DNA of 15,116 nucleotides from CAKSQF01 sp051868045 (GCA_051868045.1 JBJDZN010000074.1:1-15116); one strand, 5' to 3'. Positions 1 through 7,776 are shown, counted from the first letter of the stretch. Numbers and translations: made by a program. The notes: generated by a model from the sequence alone, not told the origin.

Positions 1-1
1 C

Positions 2-988
2 ATCGCTCTGGCAGGCGAAATTCTCACTGCCTCGAAACCCGAACAGGAGATTGTCGGTCAGATCGTCCAGCAAACCAAGAACTGGATGCAGCAGAGCATC
101 AGTCAGCGCGGCGATTCCTTCGCCATCACCCGTGTCAAATCCTATCACACGGTGGACGGTGCCTACAACGAGCTGTTCGGCGGAATCTCCTACTACCGTT
201 TCCTGAGCGAGCTTTGCGGCAAAATCAAAACCGATTATGCCGACGTGCAAAAGGGCTTTGCCGCCGTTGCTGACTGCATTAAGGCAGAGAACCTGACCAT
301 CGGTCTTACCGGCGAAGAGTCGGCATATAACCTCCTTGCCGCATCCCTTCCCGTGTTTGAAAGAGGCGAGAAGAAGCCTGCCGCACCCGCACCCGCACCC
401 GTTCCCGTCTATACCGAAAACGAGGCGTTCATCGTGCCGGCAGGGGTCAACTATGTGGTTTGCGGTTGCAACCTGATCAAGGAAGGCATGGAGTACAACG
501 GTTCCATGCAGGTGCTGTCCAAGATTCTGACCTACGATTACCTCTGGAATGAGATCCGTGTCCGGGGCGGCGCATACGGTACCGCATTCTCCACAGGCTT
601 TACGGGCGATGTGCTGTTCTCCTCCTATCGGGACCCCAATGTGAGCGGAACGCTGGAGAATTATCGGAAAACCGTGGACTATCTTGCCGATTTTTCGGCG
701 AAGGTTCCCGACATCACCCAGTATATCATCTCCACTTTGGCAAGCAGCGACCGTCCGCTGACGCCGAAGGATAAGGGATCGAAAGCTCAGACCTACTATT
801 TCCAGAAGGTGACCGATGACTCCCGCAGAAAGATCCGTCATGAGACCCTGTCCACCACCTCGGCAGACATCGAGGCATTCGGAAAGCTGATTCAAACGGT
901 CTGCGACAAGGGACATTGCGCTGTCGTGGGCAATAAGGCGAAGATTGAGGAAGCCGGCGACGCATTTACCAAGAAGGAAGAAGTATAA
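2..988 (+). CDS. PreP-like M16C (insulinase family) metallopeptidase, C-terminal part; 5' truncated by window edge
   Basis: The reading frame is open from base 2 with no stop before 986, so this is the last ~328 residues of a longer protein (family members are usually about 970 aa); the ATG at 86 is internal. Family signs are NELFGGISYYRF and WNEIRVRGGAYG followed by SYRDPN, which match the C-terminal half of presequence-protease/M16C peptidases as I recall them. This half forms the second clamshell part of the peptidase chamber. The zinc-binding HxxEH motif of the N-terminal half lies outside the window and cannot be checked. An Ala-Pro linker (KKPAAPAPAPVPV) separates two C-terminal subdomains. 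No signal peptide can be judged. In bacteria these enzymes degrade oligopeptides, in the cytoplasm or secreted; the exact role here is unknown. Family assignment is confident, substrate is not. Confidence 0.85.
   Translation: MALAGEILTASKPEQEIVGQIVQQTKNWMQQSISQRGDSFAITRVKSYHTVDGAYNELFGGISYYRFLSELCGKIKTDYADVQKGFAAVADCIKAENLTIGLTGEESAYNLLAASLPVFERGEKKPAAPAPAPVPVYTENEAFIVPAGVNYVVCGCNLIKEGMEYNGSMQVLSKILTYDYLWNEIRVRGGAYGTAFSTGFTGDVLFSSYRDPNVSGTLENYRKTVDYLADFSAKVPDITQYIISTLASSDRPLTPKDKGSKAQTYYFQKVTDDSRRKIRHETLSTTSADIEAFGKLIQTVCDKGHCAVVGNKAKIEEAGDAFTKKEEV
381..401 (+). repeat. CCGCAC short tandem repeat encoding a Pro-Ala linker
   Basis: Three consecutive CCGCAC units plus a partial fourth lie inside the peptidase gene. 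They encode the alternating Pro/Ala linker between the two C-terminal subdomains. Such a repeat could change length by slippage in units of two codons without breaking the frame. Confidence 0.6.
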
Positions 989-997
989 AATAAAGCA

Positions 998-1039
998 CCC
1001 CCGTGAGCCTGTGAAAAGGTTCCCGGGGGATTGTTTTTT
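998..1039. terminator. Rho-independent terminator, probably bidirectional
   Basis: CCCCCG (998-1003) pairs with CGGGGG (1024-1029). The stem is extended inward after one mismatch by GA/TC, a G-T wobble and CCT/AGG. On the plus strand it is followed by a T-rich run (1031-1039), which ends the peptidase transcript. On the minus strand it is followed by GCTTTATTTT, so it could also end the convergent AI-2E gene, whose stop is 80 bp away. Confidence 0.85.
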
Positions 1040-1108
1040 GGATAACCGTGTCAGATCAGGTGACTGCCGTCAAAATGCAGCAGATCAGGGGCTGAATTCC
1101 TTTCAATC

Positions 1109-2518
1109 TCAATCTCCATGAAAATTGTCATTTTCCTCAGTGGTTTTCTCGCCTGAATTTTCGGCAGCCAGCTTCTTTTTTTCCTTTTTCTGACGGGAGA
1201 TGACGGCAAGCTCCTTGATCAGGGTAAAGAAGACGGCGAAAATCGGCACGCCGAAGAACATACCGAAGAAACCGAACAGTCCGCCCATGGTGATGATGGC
1301 GATCATGATCCAGACGGGAGGCAGCTCCAGCGAGTCGCCCAGAATGTAGGGACCGATCCAATTTCCGTCAAGCTGTTGGATGACGATGATCAGGATGATA
1401 AACAGAATAACTTTCGAGGGATCGGAGATCAGGATAATCAGGGCAGAGGGAATGGCACCGATGAAGGGACCGAAGAAGGGAATGATGTTGGTGATTCCCA
1501 CAATCAGCGCAATCATAGCGGCATAGGGAATCTGGACGATGGAAAAGATGATGAAGGACAGAATGCCGATAATGATCGAATCAACGATCTTGCCTTCGAT
1601 GAATTTGCCGAACTTGACGTCCACGTCCCTGATGATGAACTTGATCCAGTAGCAGGCTTTATCGGGGAAGAAGCTGTTCATTACATATCTGAACTGGGAG
1701 AACAGCAGGTCCTTGGAGGACAGGAAGTAGATGGCGAAGATCAGACCGATGATCCAGTCGTAAACGGTCTGGTAGATGCTGGTGATGGCAGTGAACAGAT
1801 AGGTGGGTGCCTTTACGAGAACGGACAGGATCATATCCTGGAATTGCTTTAAGATGGATGCCAGATCCAGACCGTTGTTGATCAAGAGGGTGTAAATTTC
1901 GGAAAGGGTTTCGTTGTTCTGGATCTTAGTCAGCAGTTCATCCAGCTTGATGGACTGAATGCGGACGGTCAAATCGTAGATGGTATGACCAAGCTGAGGA
2001 ATAACGACCCAGCCCAGCAGGAGAAGAAGGAAGATAAACAGCAAAAAGGTGCAGAGGATGGAAAGACCACGGAAGGGATGCGGCTTGAATACCGGTTCCT
2101 TTTTTTGCTTGAAGGAATGCTTTCCGATTTTTCGGGTGGGATTCTGACGGTACTTTTCCAGCTTTGCCTCGAAATCAGTCTTGCGGATCTGCTCATATTC
2201 CTTTCCGGATTCCTCAAACAGCTCGGCAAGGGACATTCCGGAGCTTTCTTTTTTGGCTTTTTTCTGCTTTTCCAGCACTTTTTTGCGGGAATCGTTCCGA
2301 ACGAAGACCCAGTTTTCGAAGAAATTGACAATGGGATCCAGAATGTAGGCAATGATCGCACCGATAAAGATTTTGGATATGATGCTGCGCAGGGTGGCGG
2401 AAAGGGATGCGAAGCGACCCTTGTCCAGTGACAGCAGGAGATAGACGCAGACGACGGCAAACAGAATTACCAGACAGGCGTAGAATGCGACTGTTGTGTA
2501 TTTTTTGTTAAACTTCAT
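1109..2518 (-). CDS. AI-2E family (YdiK/YhhQ-like permease superfamily) membrane protein
   Basis: A 469-aa polytopic protein with hydrophobic segments near residues 9-30, 46-62 and 155-180, then a dense set from about 250 onward. The signature stretch IIPFFGPFIGAIPSAL followed by GNWIGPYILG and a Gly/Phe-rich last helix is typical of the AI-2E transporter family. Members export diverse small molecules or ions; autoinducer-2 transport is proven only for a few, so the substrate is unknown. An earlier in-frame ATG at 2533 exists, but codons 2-3 after it are themselves the AGGAGG Shine-Dalgarno, six bases before the ATG at 2518, so 2518 is the start. Residues ~75-150 form a long charged Lys/Glu-rich cytoplasmic insert between TM2 and TM3, and the C-terminus is a charged tail. 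The gene is monocistronic, divergent from the DUF362 gene, with its own promoter at 2585-2613. Confidence 0.9.
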   Translation of the reverse strand: MKFNKKYTTVAFYACLVILFAVVCVYLLLSLDKGRFASLSATLRSIISKIFIGAIIAYILDPIVNFFENWVFVRNDSRKKVLEKQKKAKKESSGMSLAELFEESGKEYEQIRKTDFEAKLEKYRQNPTRKIGKHSFKQKKEPVFKPHPFRGLSILCTFLLFIFLLLLLGWVVIPQLGHTIYDLTVRIQSIKLDELLTKIQNNETLSEIYTLLINNGLDLASILKQFQDMILSVLVKAPTYLFTAITSIYQTVYDWIIGLIFAIYFLSSKDLLFSQFRYVMNSFFPDKACYWIKFIIRDVDVKFGKFIEGKIVDSIIIGILSFIIFSIVQIPYAAMIALIVGITNIIPFFGPFIGAIPSALIILISDPSKVILFIILIIVIQQLDGNWIGPYILGDSLELPPVWIMIAIITMGGLFGFFGMFFGVPIFAVFFTLIKELAVISRQKKEKKKLAAENSGEKTTEENDNFHGD

Positions 2519-2524
2519 GTATGT

Positions 2525-2530
2525 CCTCCT
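2525..2530 (-). promoter_or_regulatory. Shine-Dalgarno AGGAGG that fixes the AI-2E gene start
   Basis: CCTCCT on the plus strand is AGGAGG on the minus strand, six bases before the ATG at 2518. It lies inside the first codons of a 5-residue-longer open frame starting at 2533, which argues against the longer start. Confidence 0.85.
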
Positions 2531-2584
2531 CATGACAGCAAAATCCGAATATCTCTATCCATGAGATCAAGCTCTTTCTCTCCT

Positions 2585-2613
2585 ATTCTACCTCTTTCAG
2601 AAGAAAATGTCAA
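2585..2613 (-). promoter_or_regulatory. Sigma-A-type promoter for the AI-2E gene
   Basis: Reading the minus strand, TTGACA (2613-2608) and TAGAAT (2590-2585) are separated by exactly 17 bases. The leader to the ATG at 2518 is about 60 bases. Confidence 0.75.
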
Positions 2614-2631
2614 GTTGGTTTCGAAAATCTA

Positions 2632-2660
2632 TTGAAAAATTTCTGAATTTGTGATAGAAT
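2632..2660 (+). promoter_or_regulatory. Sigma-A-type promoter for the DUF362-ispE unit
   Basis: TTGAAA (2632-2637) and TAGAAT (2655-2660) are separated by 17 bases. Its -35 box lies only 18 bp from the -35 box of the divergent AI-2E promoter, so the two RNA polymerase sites are back to back. The leader to the ATG at 2752 is about 85 bases. Confidence 0.75.
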
Positions 2661-2663
2661 AAG

Positions 2664-2713
2664 CCCATCAACCCAACGTTGTCCGATTGATGGGTTCTCC
2701 ACCTGACCATCGG
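2664..2713 (+). promoter_or_regulatory. 5' leader with two mutually exclusive hairpins
   Basis: CCCATCAA (2664-2671) can pair perfectly with TTGATGGG (2687-2694), directly after the predicted transcription start. The same TTGATGG (2687-2693) can pair instead with CCATCGG (2707-2713), using two G-U pairs. Only one can form at a time. There is no U tract and no recognised riboswitch family; the regulatory role is inferred. Confidence 0.35.
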
Positions 2714-2751
2714 GCGATCTTATCCGAATTTTTCCCTTTACGGAGGTTTTC

Positions 2752-3897
2752 ATGTCAGATCCCAATGCCAAGGTCTTCCTTTGCCGAAAAGAAAGCTATG
2801 ATCCCGATGCCCTGATTCCCACCCTGTCCGATTTCTTTGACGGAATGGGTCTCGATAAGGACTTTTTTGTGGGCAAAAAGGTGGTTATCAAGCCCAATCT
2901 GGTGAGAAAAATGGATGCATCCCTGGGCGGAACCACGCATCCCGCTATCCTGAAGGCAGTTGCCGCCGTTTTGCATGATCGGGGCGTACAGGACCTTCTG
3001 CTGGCGGAAAGTCCCGGGGGAATCTATACCGAAAGTTCCCTGCGTGCCGCCTATCGGGTCTGCGGAATGGAAAAGGCGGCGGAAGAGTCGGGAGTACGTC
3101 TGAATTTTGACACCTCCTGTCGGGAGCTGGACGCTCCGGATGGGGTCAAATCCAAGGTCTTCCGCATTATCACCCCCATTGCCGATGCCGATGTCATCGT
3201 GAATCTGTGTAAGTTGAAATCCCACGGGCTGACCACCATGACGGCGGCGGTGAAGAACTATTTCGGCACCATCCCGGGAACGGAAAAGTTCGAAATGCAC
3301 GCCAGATTCCCCGATCTGAACGATTTTTCCGGGATGATCGTGGACCTGTGTGCCCTTCACACCTCCCGTGCCACCACCGTCAACATTGTGGACGCCATCG
3401 TGGGCATGGAGGGCAACGGTCCCACCAACGGCACGCCACGGAAAATCGGACTGCTGGGGGCATCTCTGAACCCCTTTGCCCTGGATGCCGTCTGTCAGCA
3501 GGTGCTTGGCATGGAGGGCAAGGTCAAAATGGTGGACATTGCCGCAGAGCGGGGCTACTTCCATCCCGATGAAACGGAAGTCATCGGCGAGCGGGTGGAG
3601 GATGTGAAAATCCCCGATTTCAAGCTTCCGGACAGCTCCATTCAGATTACCAGCGTTCTGACCAACAGCCGTTTTCTCAAGATGTTTGAGCCGAGACCGT
3701 CCATCGACCGGTCTGCCTGTGTCGGATGCGGCGAGTGCGTCCGCTCCTGCCCCAAGAAGACCATTACCTTGAACAAGCAAAAGCGGCGAGCTGAGATTCA
3801 TCCCTCTGCCTGTATCCGATGCTTCTGCTGTCAGGAGCTTTGTCCCCACGATGCCGTGCGGATCAGGCGGAACCCCCTGCTGAAATGGATTAAGTAA
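2752..3897 (+). CDS. DUF362 domain protein with two C-terminal 4Fe-4S clusters
   Basis: A 381-aa cytoplasmic protein with no signal peptide. The DUF362 domain (about residues 40-250) opens with KKVVIKPNLV and includes KLKSHGLTTMTAAVKNYFG, typical of the family. The C-terminus carries a bacterial ferredoxin-like pair: CVGCGECVRSCP (Cys 323, 326, 329, 333) and CIRCFCCQELCP (Cys 354, 357, 360, 364; Cys359 is extra), so two [4Fe-4S] clusters are expected. DUF362 proteins are widespread in anaerobes; an electron-transfer or radical-linked role is plausible, but the reaction is not established. The start is supported by GGAGG at 2742-2746, five bases before the ATG. ispE follows 70 bp downstream with no terminator between, so co-transcription is likely. 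The neighbour gives no clear functional link. Confidence 0.9.
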   Translation: MSDPNAKVFLCRKESYDPDALIPTLSDFFDGMGLDKDFFVGKKVVIKPNLVRKMDASLGGTTHPAILKAVAAVLHDRGVQDLLLAESPGGIYTESSLRAAYRVCGMEKAAEESGVRLNFDTSCRELDAPDGVKSKVFRIITPIADADVIVNLCKLKSHGLTTMTAAVKNYFGTIPGTEKFEMHARFPDLNDFSGMIVDLCALHTSRATTVNIVDAIVGMEGNGPTNGTPRKIGLLGASLNPFALDAVCQQVLGMEGKVKMVDIAAERGYFHPDETEVIGERVEDVKIPDFKLPDSSIQITSVLTNSRFLKMFEPRPSIDRSACVGCGECVRSCPKKTITLNKQKRRAEIHPSACIRCFCCQELCPHDAVRIRRNPLLKWIK

Positions 3898-3967
3898 CCG
3901 GAATTTGCCCAAAAACCGAAAAAGAAAACAAAAGACCGGATAAGACCAAAAGAAAGGAACCTTTGTC

Positions 3968-4828
3968 ATGAACGAGAGCCAGACCGTCTTCTGTCCTGCC
4001 AAGATCAATCTGTTTCTGGAGGTGCTGGACCGCCGACCGGACGGGTACCATAACATTGACACCGTCATGCAGTCGGTGAATCTGTGCGACATCGTCAGTA
4101 TTACTCTGACCGACGGAACGGGCAGAATAACGCTGGAATGCACCGAACCGACCCTTCCCACCGACCGAAAAAATATTGCCTATCTGGCGGGGGAGCGTTA
4201 TCTTTCCGGGATCGGCAGAGACGATCTGGATCTATCCATTCGGATTGAGAAGAAAATCCCCTTGGCAGCGGGACTTGCCGGCGGCTCTGCCGATGCGGCA
4301 GGGGTGCTGGTCGGACTGAACCGCATTTTTTGCGCCATGTCGGAAGAGGAGTTGATGACGCTTGCCCGAACCATCGGTGCCGACGTCCCCTTCTGTATCA
4401 GATGCGGATGCGCCAGGGCAAGGGGAATCGGCGAGATTCTCACACCCGTAACGCCCCTGTCCCCGGAGTATGCTTTGGTGGTTGCCAAAGGCGGCGAGGG
4501 AGTGTCTACCAAAGAGGCGTATGCGGCATTGGATGCCGAATGCGGAACGCAGTCGGCAGAACTGATGGCAGATGCCCTGAATCGGGGGGATGTGGGAGAG
4601 GTCTGCGACCGACTGTACAATGCCTTTGAAAAGGTGGTTCCCGGACAGCGTCCCATGGTGGGCTTCGCCAAAAATGCCATGCTCCACGGCGGAGCCATGG
4701 GGGCAATGATGAGCGGAAGCGGACCCTCGGTCTTCGGCATTTTCTCCGATCTGGACCGTGCCGAGACGGTCTGCGAGTATCTGAAAACCAAGGGCTATGC
4801 TGCCTTTGTTTGCGCTCCCGTCCGGTAA
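3968..4828 (+). CDS. ispE: 4-diphosphocytidyl-2-C-methyl-D-erythritol kinase (IspE)
   Basis: IspE phosphorylates the 2-hydroxyl of CDP-methylerythritol with ATP, the fourth step of the MEP (non-mevalonate) isoprenoid pathway, in the cytoplasm. The 286-aa length fits the family (about 280-300). GHMP-kinase motifs are present in order: PAKINLFLEV (residues 10-19, with Lys12) and DGYHNI; the ATP-binding LAAGLAGGSADAAG (99-112); GADVPFC with the catalytic-type Asp139; and MMSGSGPSVFG (247-257). An AAAGGA Shine-Dalgarno precedes the ATG. The gene lies downstream of the DUF362 gene in the same direction and faces the minus-strand cluster. The MEP route agrees with a Clostridia host. No other isoprenoid gene is in the window. 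Confidence 0.96.
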   Translation: MNESQTVFCPAKINLFLEVLDRRPDGYHNIDTVMQSVNLCDIVSITLTDGTGRITLECTEPTLPTDRKNIAYLAGERYLSGIGRDDLDLSIRIEKKIPLAAGLAGGSADAAGVLVGLNRIFCAMSEEELMTLARTIGADVPFCIRCGCARARGIGEILTPVTPLSPEYALVVAKGGEGVSTKEAYAALDAECGTQSAELMADALNRGDVGEVCDRLYNAFEKVVPGQRPMVGFAKNAMLHGGAMGAMMSGSGPSVFGIFSDLDRAETVCEYLKTKGYAAFVCAPVR

Positions 4829-4924
4829 AGGGGCAAATCTATATCGGGGACTGCCAAAAAAGGAAAAGGGATTGCCGCTTTACCCAAAAGTTTTCGCCAA
4901 CTCACGAAGTGCGTTTCCTTTCCG

Positions 4925-5983
4925 TTATTTTTGGAACAGATCAATGAGAAAATCTTTTTCAAATCGGGAAAAGACCTCCCGATCGGTGACAGACAGATAA
5001 ATTTCGTCGGATTTTTGCCAAAGTCCGGCGATTTTTTTTCGCAGTCCGTCAATCTGTCCGGCAATCTCGTCCTTTTGCTGCCGAAGGGCACGCAGAAGGG
5101 GACGGATTTCCCGAATTTCTGCCCTGACAAATCGGGAGGCGTTCAGGAGACGGTCGATCCGATCGGTGGGACATCCCAGCCCAACATAGGTATCAATGGA
5201 GGGGATCAGAATCCCGTAGACCTTTCCGCAGAAGTCGGTATATCGAACGAAGGAGATGCCCAGGGCGGTAAGCTGTCCGGTGAGGGCGGACAGGATCCGA
5301 TGGGCAATGGGCGGACGCTCACTGACGGAGATGCGGACCTTTGCCGACAGAATGGGATCGGGCGATCGGTAGGCACCGCCGTTCACCGGGGTTGAGGTGC
5401 AAAGGTCGCTTCTCACAGGCAGGGGCTCACGTGCAGGCTTCAGTTTCCTGACCAGCCGTAGGGCAAAGGCATCCAGCTTGTCGGTCAGCAGATAGGGCTC
5501 CAATGCCTGGCATTCCAGTGCGTTCAGCGACAGATAGGCAGAACGGAGGAGCCGATAGCTCTCGCCGTATCGCCGGAACTGATCGTCCACCGTCCGAAGG
5601 AACGGCATGGATTCCGACAGTTTACCGGAATCCGGGAGAGAATGCAGATCGGTCACCTGACAGTCCGGGGTCAGAACATAGGGATTCTCTGCAAGCAGGC
5701 AAATTTCCTCCCCTAAAAGGACTCCGAAGGGCTTCGGAAAATGATGGAAACAGAGCAGAGTTACGGAAAGGGAGCGATTATCCGCCTCCCGCACTGCCTT
5801 TGCCAGAAGGGACAGTCTTTGTCCCATTCCACCGCCTGACAGAATTCTGATTTTACATCCCTCTCTTATGGGGATGTCGGCATCCGGTCGGGTCAGTTTC
5901 TCGGGATAATCGACGAACAAACAACTCCGACCGGACAGCAGATTCGGCTGGTCGGAGAGGGATAAATCATCCAAAAACGGCAT
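4925..5983 (-). CDS. Unrecognised 352-aa protein resembling a two-domain P-loop ATPase (PRK06851-like) with degenerate ATP sites
   Basis: No clear family can be named with certainty. The layout resembles the clostridial PRK06851-type tandem ATPase as I remember it. Residues 44-65 (KIRILSGGGMGQRLSLLAKA) align with a 'GGPGTGKSTL' P-loop strand-loop-helix, but the Walker lysine is Gln55 and the next residue Arg56. A following CFHHF (78-82) and GVLL (87-90) occupy the place of the family's His-Cys...DGV segment. Residues 138-155 match its aromatic Tyr-rich helix. A second, more eroded copy starts near residue 215, with GISFVRY and YGILIPSI, and ends in a Lys/Glu-rich helix. There are no membrane segments. 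The start at 5983 is set by GGAGGT (5988-5993); a longer frame begins at 6019 but lacks an equally good ribosome site. It is probably the last gene of the ppx-trmH cluster, 73 bp after the methyltransferase. Function unknown; the homology is an inference. Confidence 0.45.
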   Translation of the reverse strand: MPFLDDLSLSDQPNLLSGRSCLFVDYPEKLTRPDADIPIREGCKIRILSGGGMGQRLSLLAKAVREADNRSLSVTLLCFHHFPKPFGVLLGEEICLLAENPYVLTPDCQVTDLHSLPDSGKLSESMPFLRTVDDQFRRYGESYRLLRSAYLSLNALECQALEPYLLTDKLDAFALRLVRKLKPAREPLPVRSDLCTSTPVNGGAYRSPDPILSAKVRISVSERPPIAHRILSALTGQLTALGISFVRYTDFCGKVYGILIPSIDTYVGLGCPTDRIDRLLNASRFVRAEIREIRPLLRALRQQKDEIAGQIDGLRKKIAGLWQKSDEIYLSVTDREVFSRFEKDFLIDLFQK

Positions 5984-6056
5984 AGCTACCTCCAAATCGC
6001 ATGGGATTTGTAATAGCATATGCCGTTTGGTCTGTTTTGGTTGAGAATCTTCGGAA

Positions 6057-6851
6057 TTACAGCCCCCGTTTTGCAGGGTTTTGCCTCAGCACCTCAAAGG
6101 AGAGGATGGATGCCGCAGAAGCGGCGGACAGGGCGGCGGGGAAGACCCTGCCGTAGTCGATCCGAACGGTTCCGTCGGCGGAAGATCGCAGGGAGGACGA
6201 GATTCCACGCTTTTCCCCGCCTACGATGATCAGAATGGGGGCAGTCAGGTCGGCATCCCACATGGAGACCGAGTTTTCAAGATCGGCGCAGATCACCCGA
6301 TAGCCGACGGAATGAAAAAGGTTCACGATGGTATCGGGATCGGCGACCCAAAGGGGCAGCTGCTCAGATGCCCCTGCTGAGGCACGGCAGACGACTCCGG
6401 CAGCAGTCATCCAGTTCCGGGGCGGCAGCAGAACGCCGTCTACACCTGCCGCATACAGGGAGCGCAGGGCATATCCGAAGTTGTAGGGATCCTCGATACC
6501 GTCCAGATAGAAGTAGATTCCTCTTTCCGACAGGTCGCTCCTGTCAAGTGACGGCAGGGTGCGGGAGGAGCAGAGGGTCAGAATTCCTCCGTGACTGTCG
6601 CCGACGGCAAGAGCGTCGATGGTTTCCCGGTCGGTGTATTCAATCTCAAAGCCGTATTGATAGCCCTTGGCTCGAATGTAGGACAGATTTCGTCCCAATG
6701 TCTTGATCTTTTTTTGATCGAACAGCACCTTCAGAACCTTTCGGTCGGAGACTCCTGATTCCATTCCCGCAATGACACTGCGAAAAGAGACCATGCCTTC
6801 CATCAGATTGCTGTCGGCGAATTTGTCCGATTCCTTGCGAATTTCAGCCAT
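6057..6851 (-). CDS. TrmH/SpoU family RNA 2'-O-methyltransferase
   Basis: A 264-aa SPOUT-class (trefoil-knot) methyltransferase, expected to transfer methyl from S-adenosylmethionine to a ribose 2'-OH of rRNA or tRNA. Residues ~1-105 form a substrate-binding-like region. SpoU motif 1 is LDGIEDPYNFGYALRS (116-131) and motif 2 is LIIVGGEKRGIS (207-218). Motif 3, usually SLN-containing, reads FPAALSAASAASIL (237-250), with no Asn at the usual place. The chosen start at 6851 overlaps the end of the ppx-like gene by 8 bases (ATGGCTGA), suggesting translational coupling. A longer frame to 6908 would overlap ppx by 65 bases and is not favoured. The target nucleotide cannot be told. RlmB is one possible relative, but the motif-3 change argues for a separate subgroup. 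Confidence 0.85.
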   Translation of the reverse strand: MAEIRKESDKFADSNLMEGMVSFRSVIAGMESGVSDRKVLKVLFDQKKIKTLGRNLSYIRAKGYQYGFEIEYTDRETIDALAVGDSHGGILTLCSSRTLPSLDRSDLSERGIYFYLDGIEDPYNFGYALRSLYAAGVDGVLLPPRNWMTAAGVVCRASAGASEQLPLWVADPDTIVNLFHSVGYRVICADLENSVSMWDADLTAPILIIVGGEKRGISSSLRSSADGTVRIDYGRVFPAALSAASAASILSFEVLRQNPAKRGL

Positions 6852-7776
6852 GGCGTTCACCGTCCCGTGCCAGCTTGTCAAGCAGATAGCCTTCCCGGAC
6901 ACCGGCATCGGTGACGGTCAGCCGATCGGCACCCGCCTGATCAAGGATGACGTCAAGGGCGATCAGTGCCGTGGGAATGGTGTGGATGCGCTCGGGAACC
7001 AGCCGCAGAAGCAGGGATTTGATCCAAGGCGAGCAGTTCAGCACCTCGGACAGGAAATTGTCAAGGACCGCTTTGTCCATGGTGAAGGGCAGGGATTCCT
7101 TTTGCTTTTCCCCGTTCTCTGCGAATGCCCCGATTGCCAGTTTGACCAGACATTTTCCCGATCCGCCGTTCAGATAGATCGGCTTGTCGCAGGATGCCAG
7201 AAAATCCGCAGGTATCAGAGCCTGACGGACAAAGTCGGAGATTTTTTCTGCCTCATGCCTTGTGGGCAGGATGTTTCGGACAAAGCGATTGTGCAGGGTC
7301 AGTGCGCCGAAGGGCAGGGAAATCCGATGCTCTGCGGTCTTCCCGGAAAATCCGATGATTTCGGTGGATCCTCCGCCCATGTCCAGAAGGATTCCGTCCC
7401 CCGGATCGGGAACATTCTCGGTAAAGCTCCGGAAGGTCAGGGCGGCTTCCACTTCTCCGGGAATCAGGTCGATACAGAGTCCGGTATCAACTGCGGCACG
7501 CTTGACGATCTCTTCCGAATTGGAGGCGGCACGCAGGGATGCCGTGGCAAAGGGGTAGACTTGCAGGCATCCCAGAGATGCGGCATAGTCCCGTAGGGTG
7601 TTCATGGACTCTGTCAGAATCCGGTATCCCTTTTCGGTGAGCTTCCCCTCTGTGATATTGCTGATCAGCCCCGCCGGAACGCTTTTTCGCCCTCTTTCGG
7701 AAAGGGTACTGCCGTCATAATCAAAAACGGTGATTTTTATGGTGTTGGACCCGATGTCCAATGCTCCGATAAGCAT
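6844..7776 (-). CDS. Ppx/GppA family phosphatase (exopolyphosphatase or pppGpp phosphohydrolase)
   Basis: A 310-aa single-module member of the ASKHA-fold Ppx/GppA family. It shows the phosphate-1 motif ALDIGSNTIK (5-14), ATASLRAA with the conserved Arg, IPGEVEA in place of the usual SGEEEA, the phosphate-2 motif LDMGGGSTEI, SLPFGALTL, and the closing TDAGVREGYLLD. At ~310 aa it matches the short Ppx type that lacks the C-terminal HD domain. It could hydrolyse polyphosphate ends or pppGpp; the sequence does not separate the two. AGGA sits six bases before the ATG. It is the first gene of a minus-strand cluster with the TrmH methyltransferase and the ATPase-like protein, driven by the promoter at 7809-7837. 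Confidence 0.92.
   Translation of the reverse strand: MLIGALDIGSNTIKITVFDYDGSTLSERGRKSVPAGLISNITEGKLTEKGYRILTESMNTLRDYAASLGCLQVYPFATASLRAASNSEEIVKRAAVDTGLCIDLIPGEVEAALTFRSFTENVPDPGDGILLDMGGGSTEIIGFSGKTAEHRISLPFGALTLHNRFVRNILPTRHEAEKISDFVRQALIPADFLASCDKPIYLNGGSGKCLVKLAIGAFAENGEKQKESLPFTMDKAVLDNFLSEVLNCSPWIKSLLLRLVPERIHTIPTALIALDVILDQAGADRLTVTDAGVREGYLLDKLARDGERHG

Noticed and set aside
1376..1852. Very acidic 158-aa open frame (MDDDDQDDKQ...) on the plus strand
   Set aside because: It is the mirror of hydrophobic Ile/Val/Phe codons in the AI-2E membrane protein, which gives Asp/Asn/Glu-rich sequence on the opposite strand.
2755..4161. 468-aa open frame antisense to the DUF362 gene and ispE
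   Set aside because: It lies opposite two clear gene families, has no motif, no plausible hydrophobic or catalytic pattern, and no ribosome binding site. It is a by-product of GC-rich codon use.
4829..4924. Possible terminator between the convergent ispE and ATPase-like genes
   Set aside because: Only a weak stem (AAC-CAC/GTG-GTT type near 4900) with a mismatch is visible and no clear stem plus U run on either strand, so I did not annotate it.
6772..7596. 274-aa plus-strand open frame opposite ppx and trmH
   Set aside because: Both minus-strand proteins carry complete family motifs; the plus-strand frame has none.
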